A stretch of DNA of 10,903 nt from Clostridia bacterium (GTDB lineage Bacteria; Bacillota; Clostridia; Oscillospirales; QAMX01): NCBI GenBank assembly GCA_024404415.1, contig JAKSPX010000027.1, forward strand, positions 1 to 10,903, given 5' to 3'. Each line of letters begins with the position of its first letter. Within the stretch, counting starts at the first letter, position 1. The position numbers were made by a program, and so were the translations under genes. Positions 5,238 through 10,903 of the stretch are shown here, piece by piece. Below the pieces are notes generated by a model. That model was not told the DNA's origin, searched no databases, and saw only the letters and a list, made by a program, of their open reading frames with translations.

Positions 5238-6098
5238 ATGGCGAAGGATCTTTTAGAATATCTCGCGGAAAACCGTCAGGGGCTTTCCAAAGGACATAAA
5301 GCGATCGCGGATTACATCACCAGACACTACGACAAGGCCGCTTTCATGACGGCGGTCAAGCTGGGCGCGGCCGTCGGCACCAGCGAGTCCACGGTGGTGC
5401 GCTTTGCCTATGAGATCGGCTATGACGGCTATCCTCAGCTTCAGAAGGCGCTTCAGGAGGTCGTGCGCAACAAGCTGACCTATATGCAGCGCATCGCCAT
5501 CACCGACGAAAACACCGCGAGCGGCGACCTGCCGGAAAAGGTCATGAACCGCGACGCGGATAACATCAAATCCACCCTTTCGGCGCTGGACAAGAAGACC
5601 TTTGAGGAGTGCGTGGAATCCATCCTCTCCGCCCGGAATATTTACATCATCGGCGTCCGCTCCTCCTCGGCGCTGGCTTCCTTCCTCGCCTTTTATTTCA
5701 ATCTGATGATCCCCAACGTGCATCTGGTCTCCTCCAACACGGCAAGCGAGGTCTTTGAGCAGATCCTCCGCGCCGAAACCGGCGACGTCATCGTCGGCAT
5801 CTCCTTCCCGCGTTACAGCAAGCGCACGGTCAAGGCCATGCAGTACGCCCGCAGTCAGGGCGCCAAAGCCATCGCCATCACCGATACCGAGACCTCCCCC
5901 ATCGCCGAAAACGCCGATCTCACGCTTCTGGCGCGCAGCAACATGGCGGCCTTTGTCGACTCGCTCACCGCGCCGATGAGCATCATCAACGCCCTCATCG
6001 TGGCGGTCGGCATGCGCAAGAAAAACGAGGTCACGGCGAGCTTTGAACGGCTGGAAAAGATCTGGGACGAATACGAGGTCTACGAAAAGAACAAATGA
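5238..6098 (+). CDS. MurR/RpiR family transcriptional regulator
   Basis: The 286-residue product has the two-domain plan of RpiR regulators. The N-terminal winged-helix part (1-80) carries the helix-turn-helix around TAVKLGAAVGTSESTVVRFA (38-57) and the family's GYDGYPQLQKAL stretch (61-72). The C-terminal SIS domain (about 120-255) would bind a phosphosugar, with IIGVRSSSALA (137-147) and GISFPRYSKRT (187-197) as ligand-loop segments. These regulators repress or activate genes in response to sugar phosphates; the ligand cannot be told here. Start ATG 5238 has AGGTGG 7 bases upstream; an upstream TTG at 5172 would be almost leaderless. Its stop overlaps the next gene as ATGA, so it is coupled to the flavoprotein. 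It heads a run with no obvious sugar genes, so its targets may lie elsewhere. Confidence 0.92.
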   Translation: MAKDLLEYLAENRQGLSKGHKAIADYITRHYDKAAFMTAVKLGAAVGTSESTVVRFAYEIGYDGYPQLQKALQEVVRNKLTYMQRIAITDENTASGDLPEKVMNRDADNIKSTLSALDKKTFEECVESILSARNIYIIGVRSSSALASFLAFYFNLMIPNVHLVSSNTASEVFEQILRAETGDVIVGISFPRYSKRTVKAMQYARSQGAKAIAITDTETSPIAENADLTLLARSNMAAFVDSLTAPMSIINALIVAVGMRKKNEVTASFERLEKIWDEYEVYEKNK

Positions 6099-7321
6099 GA
6101 GAACATTATGACGTGATCGTTGTCGGCGCGGGCCCGGCGGGGCTGATGGCGGCGGGAGCGGCGGCGGAACGCAGCGCGCAGGTTCTGCTTCTGGACAAGC
6201 TCGCCTGCCCCGGCAAAAAGCTCTATATCACCGGCAAAGGCCGATGCAACGTCACCAACAATACCGACGTCAACACCGTCCTTGAAAACGTGCCGCGCAA
6301 CCCGCGGTTTTTATACGGCTCCCTTTCGGCTTTTCCGCCGAAAAAGGTCATGGAATTCTTCGAGGAGGGCGGCGTCCCCTTAAAGACCGAGCGCGGCAGA
6401 CGCGTCTTCCCGGAATCTGACCACGCCGCGGACATTGCCTCCTGCCTCGGAAGGTACGCATCAATGGCGGAAAAGAAGCTTGCGGAAGTGCGTTCGGTCA
6501 TCATCCGCGAAAACCGCGTCGCGGGCGTGGAGACCGACCAGGGGACCTTTTCCGCGGACAAGGTCATCATCGCCACCGGCGGACTTTCCTATCCCCTCAC
6601 GGGATCGACCGGCGACGGCTATCGCTTCGCCGAAAATGCGGGCCATACGGTTGTTTCGCCGGGAGCCTCCCTTGTACCGCTCACAAGCGACGACGGCCTC
6701 TGCCGCGCCGCGATGGGTGTAACGCTGAAAAACGTCAACGTCACCTTTTATGAGGATGGCAAGCGCGTGGCGGAGGAATTCGGGGAGATGCTTTTTACCC
6801 ATTTCGGCCTCTCCGGCCCCGTCATATTGAGCGGCAGCGCGCATTTTGAAAAGAAAGATTCCGAAAAACACGTCGTCATCGACCTGAAACCGGCACTGGA
6901 CGAAAAAAAGCTGGATCAAAGGCTCCTCCGCGAGATCGAGGAGAACATCAACCGCGACGTCGGCAACATCGCAAAACACCTCCTGCCGCTTTCGCTCACC
7001 CGACCCTATCTGCGGCGCTGCGGTATCGACCCCGCGAGAAAGGCCAATTCGATCACGCGGGAAGAGCGGGCGAGAATGGGCGCGGAGTTAAAAAGTATGA
7101 AAATATCCGTCACGGGGCTGCGCCCGGTGGAGGAAGCCATCGTCACGCGCGGCGGCGTCAAAACCTCCGAGGTCAACCCCAAAACCATGGAATCCAAGCG
7201 CGTAGCAGGCCTCTATTTCGCAGGCGAGGTGCTGGACGTGGACGCTTACACCGGCGGATACAATATACAGATCGCGCTGGCGACCGGCCGTGCGGCCGGG
7301 ATCGCGGCGTCGGGACGATAA
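6095..7321 (+). CDS. BaiN/HI0933-type NAD(P)/FAD-dependent oxidoreductase
   Basis: The 408-residue product is a flavoprotein of the HI0933 family. The N-terminal Rossmann motif is GAGPAG (11-16). Family blocks follow in order: GKGRCNVTN (47-55), GRRVFPESD (101-109), ATGGLSYPLTGSTGDGY (160-176), FTHFGLSGP (234-242), TRGGV (351-355), and a C-terminal FAD-contacting block LYFAGEVLDVDAYTGGYN (373-390). The physiological substrate of most members is unknown; BaiN in bile-acid-converting clostridia is one assigned member, and I would not assign bile-acid activity here without the other bai genes. It overlaps the regulator stop by 4 bases (ATGA) and precedes cmk by 24 bases, so it is part of the same transcript. 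The length is normal and no defect is seen. Confidence 0.92.
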   Translation: MREHYDVIVVGAGPAGLMAAGAAAERSAQVLLLDKLACPGKKLYITGKGRCNVTNNTDVNTVLENVPRNPRFLYGSLSAFPPKKVMEFFEEGGVPLKTERGRRVFPESDHAADIASCLGRYASMAEKKLAEVRSVIIRENRVAGVETDQGTFSADKVIIATGGLSYPLTGSTGDGYRFAENAGHTVVSPGASLVPLTSDDGLCRAAMGVTLKNVNVTFYEDGKRVAEEFGEMLFTHFGLSGPVILSGSAHFEKKDSEKHVVIDLKPALDEKKLDQRLLREIEENINRDVGNIAKHLLPLSLTRPYLRRCGIDPARKANSITREERARMGAELKSMKISVTGLRPVEEAIVTRGGVKTSEVNPKTMESKRVAGLYFAGEVLDVDAYTGGYNIQIALATGRAAGIAASGR

Positions 7322-7345
7322 AATCAAAATAAAGAAGGTCAGTTT

Positions 7346-8014
7346 ATGAAAGCCATTGCCGTCGACGGGCCCTCCGGTGCCGGAAAGAGCACCATGGTCA
7401 AGGGCATCGCCCAAAAACTCGGATATGTGTACGTGGATACCGGCGCGATCTACCGCGCGGTCGGCCTTTTTGCCGCGGAGGCGGACATCCCGCGCGATAC
7501 GATCAAAGACGTGATCCCGCGTCTGGATGAGATCAACGTCAACCTCACCTACGAAGACGGGGTGCAGAAGGTCTATCTCAACGGGAAGGACGTCTCGTCT
7601 GAGATCCGCACGCCGGAGATATCACTTTACGCCTCAGCGGTCTCGGCTCTGCCGGAGGTCAGAAGCAAGCTTCTCGACCTCCAGCGCGACATCGCCCGGA
7701 AAAACAACGTCATCATGGACGGACGCGATATCGGCACGGTGGTGCTTCCCAATGCCGACGTCAAGATCTTCCTCACCGCCAGCGCCGAGGAGCGCGCGAG
7801 ACGCCGCTATAACGAGCTGATCGGCAAAGGGGAGAACGTCACCTACGAGCAGACCCTGAAGGAAGTCATCGAGCGCGATACCAATGATGAAAACCGTGCG
7901 GTCGCGCCGCTCCGCCCGGCGGAGGATGCCGTTATCGTCGATACGACCGGCAGAACCAAAGAAGAAAGCCTCGCGCTGCTCTTTGCGGAAGTGGAAAAAC
8001 GCCTCGGCATATGA
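7346..8014 (+). CDS. cmk: Cytidylate (CMP/dCMP) kinase
   Basis: The 222-residue product phosphorylates CMP and dCMP with ATP in the cytosol, feeding nucleic-acid and CDP-lipid synthesis. Visible motifs: Walker A GPSGAGKS (8-15), the family block YVDTGAIYRA (29-38), GRDIGT (126-131), and an Arg-rich lid (RARRRYNEL, 150-158). The C-terminal RDTNDENRAVAPLRPAEDA (177-195) and VIVDTT (196-201) carry conserved nucleotide-contacting Asp and Arg residues. The length is typical of bacterial Cmk. AAAGAAGG lies 7 bases before the ATG. Cmk followed by plsC and ispH-rpsA is a familiar clostridial order, supporting the assignment. Confidence 0.97.
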   Translation: MKAIAVDGPSGAGKSTMVKGIAQKLGYVYVDTGAIYRAVGLFAAEADIPRDTIKDVIPRLDEINVNLTYEDGVQKVYLNGKDVSSEIRTPEISLYASAVSALPEVRSKLLDLQRDIARKNNVIMDGRDIGTVVLPNADVKIFLTASAEERARRRYNELIGKGENVTYEQTLKEVIERDTNDENRAVAPLRPAEDAVIVDTTGRTKEESLALLFAEVEKRLGI

Positions 8015-8036
8015 CCGGGCGATAGAAGGTGTCAAT

Positions 8037-8651
8037 ATGATCATTGTGCTCTATCCGCTTTTATTCGTGCTGGTGTGGCTGGCTTTCAAGCTGGTCTTCT
8101 TCATGCGCGTCAAAGGGATCCGGAATATCCCCAAGCGCGGGACAAGACTGCTCGTCTGCGCCAATCACACGGGTTACTCCGACCCCATCTTCGTGACCAT
8201 GCCGTTCGGCCCCTTCCGCCGCATTCGCTATATGGCCAAGTCGACTATTTTCCGCATCGGCTGGAAGCGGCATTTCCTCAACGAGCTCGGCGCTTTCCCG
8301 GTGGAACAGCGCTCAAGCGACGTGGGCTCCATCCGTCATGCTATTGAAGAGATCGAAAAAGGCAAGCCGGTCGTGGTCTTCCCCGAGGGCGGACGGAGAT
8401 TACGCGGACTGGATAATCTGGAAGCCCTCCCGGGCATCGGCCTGATCGCCCTGAAGGCGGACGCCTATATTCTTCCCGTCTATATCACCCCCTACCTCTC
8501 CCCCTTCAAGCGCAAGACCGTTGTGGTCGGCGAAGCCTTCAAGCCCGAAAAGCTGGATGGCGAGCGCCCCAGCGTTGCCTATCACCGCATTGCGGAGGAT
8601 ACACTGGAACGCGTGAGAAAGCTCGGCGAGAGCGTCGGAGAGGGATGGTAA
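8037..8651 (+). CDS. plsC: PlsC-type 1-acyl-sn-glycerol-3-phosphate acyltransferase
   Basis: The 204-residue product is expected to acylate lysophosphatidic acid to phosphatidic acid at the inner membrane. A single N-terminal hydrophobic stretch (2-23) would anchor it. The acyltransferase motif I is NHTGYSDP (43-50), with the catalytic His44 and Asp49. Motif III is FPEGGRR (115-121), where Gly replaces the commoner Thr after FPEG. A Pro-containing motif IV segment is ILPVYI (145-150). Start ATG 8037 follows AGAAGG (8024-8029) by 7 bases; the same frame is open upstream inside cmk but that part reads as a shadow. It begins 22 bases after cmk and ends 3 bases before the IspH-S1 gene, so it is co-transcribed with both. 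The exact acyl acceptor is inferred from the family. Confidence 0.93.
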   Translation: MIIVLYPLLFVLVWLAFKLVFFMRVKGIRNIPKRGTRLLVCANHTGYSDPIFVTMPFGPFRRIRYMAKSTIFRIGWKRHFLNELGAFPVEQRSSDVGSIRHAIEEIEKGKPVVVFPEGGRRLRGLDNLEALPGIGLIALKADAYILPVYITPYLSPFKRKTVVVGEAFKPEKLDGERPSVAYHRIAEDTLERVRKLGESVGEGW

Positions 8652-8654
8652 GGC

Positions 8655-10604
8655 ATGGAAAAGGCTGAGATCATCGTCGCCGCAAGCGCGGGCTACTGCT
8701 TCGGCGTGGACCGGGCGGTGAAAATGGCCCGGGAAGCCGCGAAGAATGAAAGGGTCTTTTCACTCGGCAAGCTGATCCATAACGAGGACGTGGTAAAGGC
8801 ACTGGATGCGGAGGGCGTGACGCCGGTCTCCTCTGCGGACGAGGTGCCGGATCATGCGACAGTCGTCATCCGTGCCCACGGCGCACCGCCCGAGGTGGTG
8901 CGGAGCCTGGAAAGCCGCGCATGCAGGATCGTGGACGCGACCTGCCCGTGTGTGAAAAGGATCCATGAGCTGGTGAAAAAAGCGGGCGAGGAAGGAAAGC
9001 TCGCGGTCATCGTCGGCGATAAGAACCACCCCGAGGTCATAGGGATCGCCGCCGAAAGCCCGACGTCGCGCGTGATCGCCATGGGAGACGAGGAAGCCGT
9101 GAAGAATTGCGGCGACCGGCCCATGATCGTCTGCGCCCAGACGACGGCTGACAGAATTTGTTTTGACGAATTCAGAAAAATTTTCGAAAAGTACTGTACA
9201 AACGCGGAATTTTTTGATACAATATGTTTTGCTACTGATAAAAGACAGAAGGAAGCAGCAGAGATCGCAGAACAAACTGATGCGATGATTGTCATCGGAG
9301 ACAAGATCAGTGCCAACACCGGGAAATTGGCGGACGTTTGCTCCAGAACGGGCAAACCGGTCTACCGGGTCCGGTCGGCAGATGAATTGAATGCTGCCCT
9401 TCCCCAAAACTTTTTTACGAGTTGCAGAAAAATTGGTATCACCGCCGGGGCCAGTGTTCCGGGACAGGTGATCGAGGAGGTAAGAAGAATCATGAGTGAA
9501 GAACTCAAAAATCCGGTTGCGGAGGAAGAATCCTTTGCGGAGATGCTGGAAAACTCCATCAAGACTTTACATACAGGGGAAAGGGTTATCGGTGTTGTCA
9601 CCAACATCACCGGCACAGAGGTCCAGGTTGACCTCGGCACCAAGCACGCCGGTTTCATTCCGCTCAGCGAACTGACCGACGCCCCCAATGCGAAGCCGGA
9701 AGACATCGTCAAGGTTGGCGAAGAGATCGAAGTTTTCGTCGGTAAAGTCAGCGACGCCGAAGGCACCGTTATGCTTTCCAAGAAAAAGGTCGATGCTCTC
9801 AAGGCTTGGGACAGCCTTGAAGAAGCTGCCGAAAAGAAAGTCGTTCTCGAAGGCACCGTTGTTGAAGACAACAAGGGCGGCGTCATCGTCAATGCCGGCG
9901 GCATCCAGGTTTTCGTTCCCGCTTCCCTCACCGGTCTTCCGAAGGATGCTCCGATGTCCGATCTTCTCAAGAAGAAGGTCAAGGTCAGCATCATGGAAGT
10001 CAACCGTCAGCGCAGACGCGTGAAGGGCTCCATCCGCGCGGCCGAATATGCCGAGCGCAAGGCCAAGGCTGACGAAGTCTGGTCCAACATCGAAATCGGC
10101 AAGAAGTACACCGGTACTGTCAAGTCCATAACCTCTTACGGCGCTTTCGTCGACATCGGCGGCGTGGACGGCATGGTTCACATCACCGAGCTCTCCTGGT
10201 CCAGAATCAAGAACCCGGCGGAAGTCGTTGCTGTCGGTGACGAGATCGAAGTTTACGTCATTGGCTTCGATACCGAAAAGAAGAAGATCTCCCTCGGCCA
10301 CAAGGACCCGAACCTTGATCCGTGGAAGGTTTTCAGAGACAAGTACGAAGTCGGCGACGTCGCCGAAGTCAAGATCGTCAAGAATATGCCCTTCGGTTCC
10401 TTTGCCGAGATCGTTCCGGGCGTTGACGGCCTGATCCACATTTCCCAGATCTCCGAGAAGCGCATTGTCCGCCCGGCCGACGCTGTTGAAGAAGGCCAGA
10501 TCGTCAATGTCAAGATCATCGAGATCGACGACGAAAAGAAGAAGGTCAGCCTCTCCATGAGACAGGCCATCGTCGAAGAGGAAGCCGAAGAAGTCGAGGA
10601 ATAA
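8655..10604 (+). CDS. ispH-rpsA: Fused IspH (HMBPP reductase) - ribosomal protein S1
   Basis: The 649-residue product joins two proteins, a fusion well known in Clostridia. Residues 1-280 are IspH, which reduces HMBPP to IPP and DMAPP in the last step of the MEP pathway. The three Fe-S cysteines are Cys15 (GYCFGVDRA), Cys97 (DATCP) and Cys191 (ICFATDKRQ). Active-site His42, His75 (RAHG), His125 and Glu127 (NHPE) and AQTT (161-164) are present. Residues from about 308 hold four S1 RNA-binding domains (about 308-375, 395-460, 481-549, 566-635) and an acidic tail; S1 helps mRNA bind the 30S subunit. Codon use differs between the halves: GTG/GCG-rich in IspH, GTT/GCT/AAG-rich in S1, as expected of a highly expressed ribosomal part. 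An internal start (9492) and promoter (9195-9223) may give free S1. A terminator follows the stop. Confidence 0.96.
   Translation: MEKAEIIVAASAGYCFGVDRAVKMAREAAKNERVFSLGKLIHNEDVVKALDAEGVTPVSSADEVPDHATVVIRAHGAPPEVVRSLESRACRIVDATCPCVKRIHELVKKAGEEGKLAVIVGDKNHPEVIGIAAESPTSRVIAMGDEEAVKNCGDRPMIVCAQTTADRICFDEFRKIFEKYCTNAEFFDTICFATDKRQKEAAEIAEQTDAMIVIGDKISANTGKLADVCSRTGKPVYRVRSADELNAALPQNFFTSCRKIGITAGASVPGQVIEEVRRIMSEELKNPVAEEESFAEMLENSIKTLHTGERVIGVVTNITGTEVQVDLGTKHAGFIPLSELTDAPNAKPEDIVKVGEEIEVFVGKVSDAEGTVMLSKKKVDALKAWDSLEEAAEKKVVLEGTVVEDNKGGVIVNAGGIQVFVPASLTGLPKDAPMSDLLKKKVKVSIMEVNRQRRRVKGSIRAAEYAERKAKADEVWSNIEIGKKYTGTVKSITSYGAFVDIGGVDGMVHITELSWSRIKNPAEVVAVGDEIEVYVIGFDTEKKKISLGHKDPNLDPWKVFRDKYEVGDVAEVKIVKNMPFGSFAEIVPGVDGLIHISQISEKRIVRPADAVEEGQIVNVKIIEIDDEKKKVSLSMRQAIVEEEAEEVEE
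9195..9223 (+). promoter_or_regulatory. Candidate internal promoter inside the IspH half
   Basis: TGTACA (9195-9200) and TACAAT (9218-9223) are separated by 17 bases; the -10 is five of six and is preceded by TGA as an extended -10. It lies in a conspicuously AT-rich stretch (about 9155-9300) of an otherwise GC-rich gene and points towards the S1 half. Coding constraint alone could explain part of it (FFDTICFATDKR). Confidence 0.4.
9474..9494 (+). promoter_or_regulatory. Internal Shine-Dalgarno and in-frame ATG before the S1 half
   Basis: GAGGAGG (9474-9480) is followed after 11 bases by an in-frame ATG at 9492 (Met280 of the fusion), starting MSEELKNPVAEEESF. That resembles the start of a free-standing S1 protein and falls exactly at the domain boundary. 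The spacing is longer than ideal. Starting here would yield a 370-residue S1 alone. Confidence 0.45.
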
Positions 10605-10630
10605 TCCTCCCTCTCCAACTGAAAAGCACG

Positions 10631-10664
10631 ACCGTGCATCGCCGAAAGGTGATGCACGGTTTTT
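10631..10664 (+). terminator. Intrinsic terminator after ispH-rpsA
   Basis: ACCGTGCATCGCC (10631-10643) pairs with GGTGATGCACGGT (10648-10660), 13 bp with one G-T, closed by a GAAA tetraloop and followed by a T-tract (10660-10664). It lies 26 bases after the stop codon and just ahead of the next promoter. Confidence 0.93.
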
Positions 10665-10673
10665 CAGTATTTC

Positions 10674-10702
10674 TTGACAAAACGGCAAAAAAACCATATA
10701 AT
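10674..10702 (+). promoter_or_regulatory. Consensus promoter of the last gene
   Basis: TTGACA (10674-10679) and TATAAT (10697-10702) are 17 bases apart, a full match to the housekeeping consensus. The start would be near 10709, giving a leader of about 74 bases. A promoter this strong suggests high or tightly controlled expression. Confidence 0.92.
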
Positions 10703-10720
10703 AGTGGAAAAATATGCAGC

Positions 10721-10747
10721 GAGGGCAGAAACGCCGGTTTCTCCCTC
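10721..10747 (+). repeat. Hairpin in the leader of the last gene
   Basis: GAGGG (10721-10725) plus AGAAAC (10727-10732) pair with GTTTCT (10737-10742) plus CCCTC (10743-10747). This gives an 11-bp stem with one bulged C and a GCCG loop. No T-tract follows, so it is not a terminator. It lies between the promoter and the AAAAAGGAAG ribosome site. Confidence 0.5.
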
Positions 10748-10782
10748 CCGCAAATCAATTTATCAAAAAAGGAAGCAAAATC

Positions 10783-10903
10783 ATGGAAGAAAAAATCAAA
10801 TCGGCTCTTGCTCATTACGAAAAGGTGCTCCGTTCCCAGCTTGACCGTGTGGAAGCCATCAAGGCGGAGGGCGGCTTTGTGGATTTCAAGGCGCTCCCCA
10901 AGC
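10783..10903 (+). CDS. Start of an unidentified gene, cut by the window end
   Basis: Forty codons are visible, beginning MEEKIKSALAHYEKVLRSQL and continuing to GGFVDFKALPK, with no stop. The ATG has AAAAAGGAAG about 8 bases upstream and a consensus promoter further up. The visible part is a helical N-terminus ending before any catalytic motif. It faintly recalls the N-terminus of clostridial isocitrate/isopropylmalate dehydrogenase-family proteins, in which a similar helical lead precedes a GGDGIGP block; the diagnostic block lies outside the window, so this is only a guess. Confidence 0.75.
   Translation, partial: MEEKIKSALAHYEKVLRSQLDRVEAIKAEGGFVDFKALPK

Noticed and set aside
7884..8036. 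Upstream extension of the plsC frame into cmk
   Set aside because: It overlaps conserved cmk coding sequence in another frame, reads as Arg/Ser-rich shadow, and a good ribosome site with ATG exists at 8037.
9567..10697. 376-codon open frame on the minus strand over the S1 half
   Set aside because: It is antisense to well-formed S1 repeats, is rich in Asp, Leu and Phe without any recognisable domain, and its start lies beyond the terminator hairpin of the real gene.
1..10903. CRISPR array, insertion sequence, integrase, phage genes or toxin-antitoxin pair
   Set aside because: No regularly spaced direct repeats, transposase or integrase motifs, or terminal inverted repeats were seen; the window reads as ordinary chromosomal backbone.

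Overview
The window looks like chromosomal DNA from a GC-rich member of the Clostridia (Oscillospiraceae/Ruminococcaceae-like). Reasons: a cmk - plsC - ispH/rpsA run in which IspH and ribosomal protein S1 are one fused polypeptide (a hallmark of Clostridia), a membrane-anchored HtrA protease, an ABC-F protein of Firmicutes type, strong GGAGG-type ribosome binding sites and AT-rich TTGACA/TATAAT promoters standing out from a GC-rich background. Family names rest on motifs read by eye; no database search was possible.

Layout. 4-80 (-): tRNA-Asp(GUC) with a perfect consensus promoter and an AT-rich 22-bp palindrome upstream. 81-451: a 371-base stretch with no certain gene, holding two divergent promoters and a structured leader for the next gene. 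452-1975 (+): ABC-F ATPase. 1969-2622 (-): YedK/HMCES-type SRAP protein, convergent with the ABC-F gene and overlapping it by 7 bp. 2789-4156 (+): HtrA-like serine protease, closed by a strong terminator at 4199-4231. 4314-5104 (+): three small tightly packed genes of unknown function. 5238-10604 (+): a probable operon of a MurR/RpiR regulator, a BaiN/HI0933-type flavoprotein, cytidylate kinase, a PlsC-type acyltransferase and the IspH-S1 fusion, ending in a GAAA-tetraloop terminator at 10631-10664. 10783-10903 (+): the first 40 codons of a further gene behind a perfect consensus promoter and a hairpin leader.

The most interesting signal is the ABC-F leader (about 246-451). It can fold in two mutually exclusive ways: an upstream stem (298-305 with 346-353) that leaves a U-tract terminator (392-417) free to form, or a 12-bp stem (349-360 with 388-399) that destroys that terminator. 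A 60-codon leader ORF (273-455) runs through it and ends on the ATG of the ABC-F gene as ATGA. This is the architecture expected of attenuation induced by ribosome stalling, as known for antibiotic-responsive ABC-F genes. The second is a candidate internal promoter plus an in-frame Shine-Dalgarno/ATG inside the ispH-rpsA fusion, which could yield free S1. The third is the trio of small unknown genes.

How the genes work together: the 5238-10604 cluster joins nucleotide supply (Cmk), phospholipid acylation (PlsC), isoprenoid synthesis (IspH) and translation (S1) in one growth-related transcript headed by a sugar-phosphate-sensing type regulator. The other genes (ABC-F, YedK, HtrA) are each single units concerned with protection of ribosomes, DNA and cell-envelope proteins respectively.
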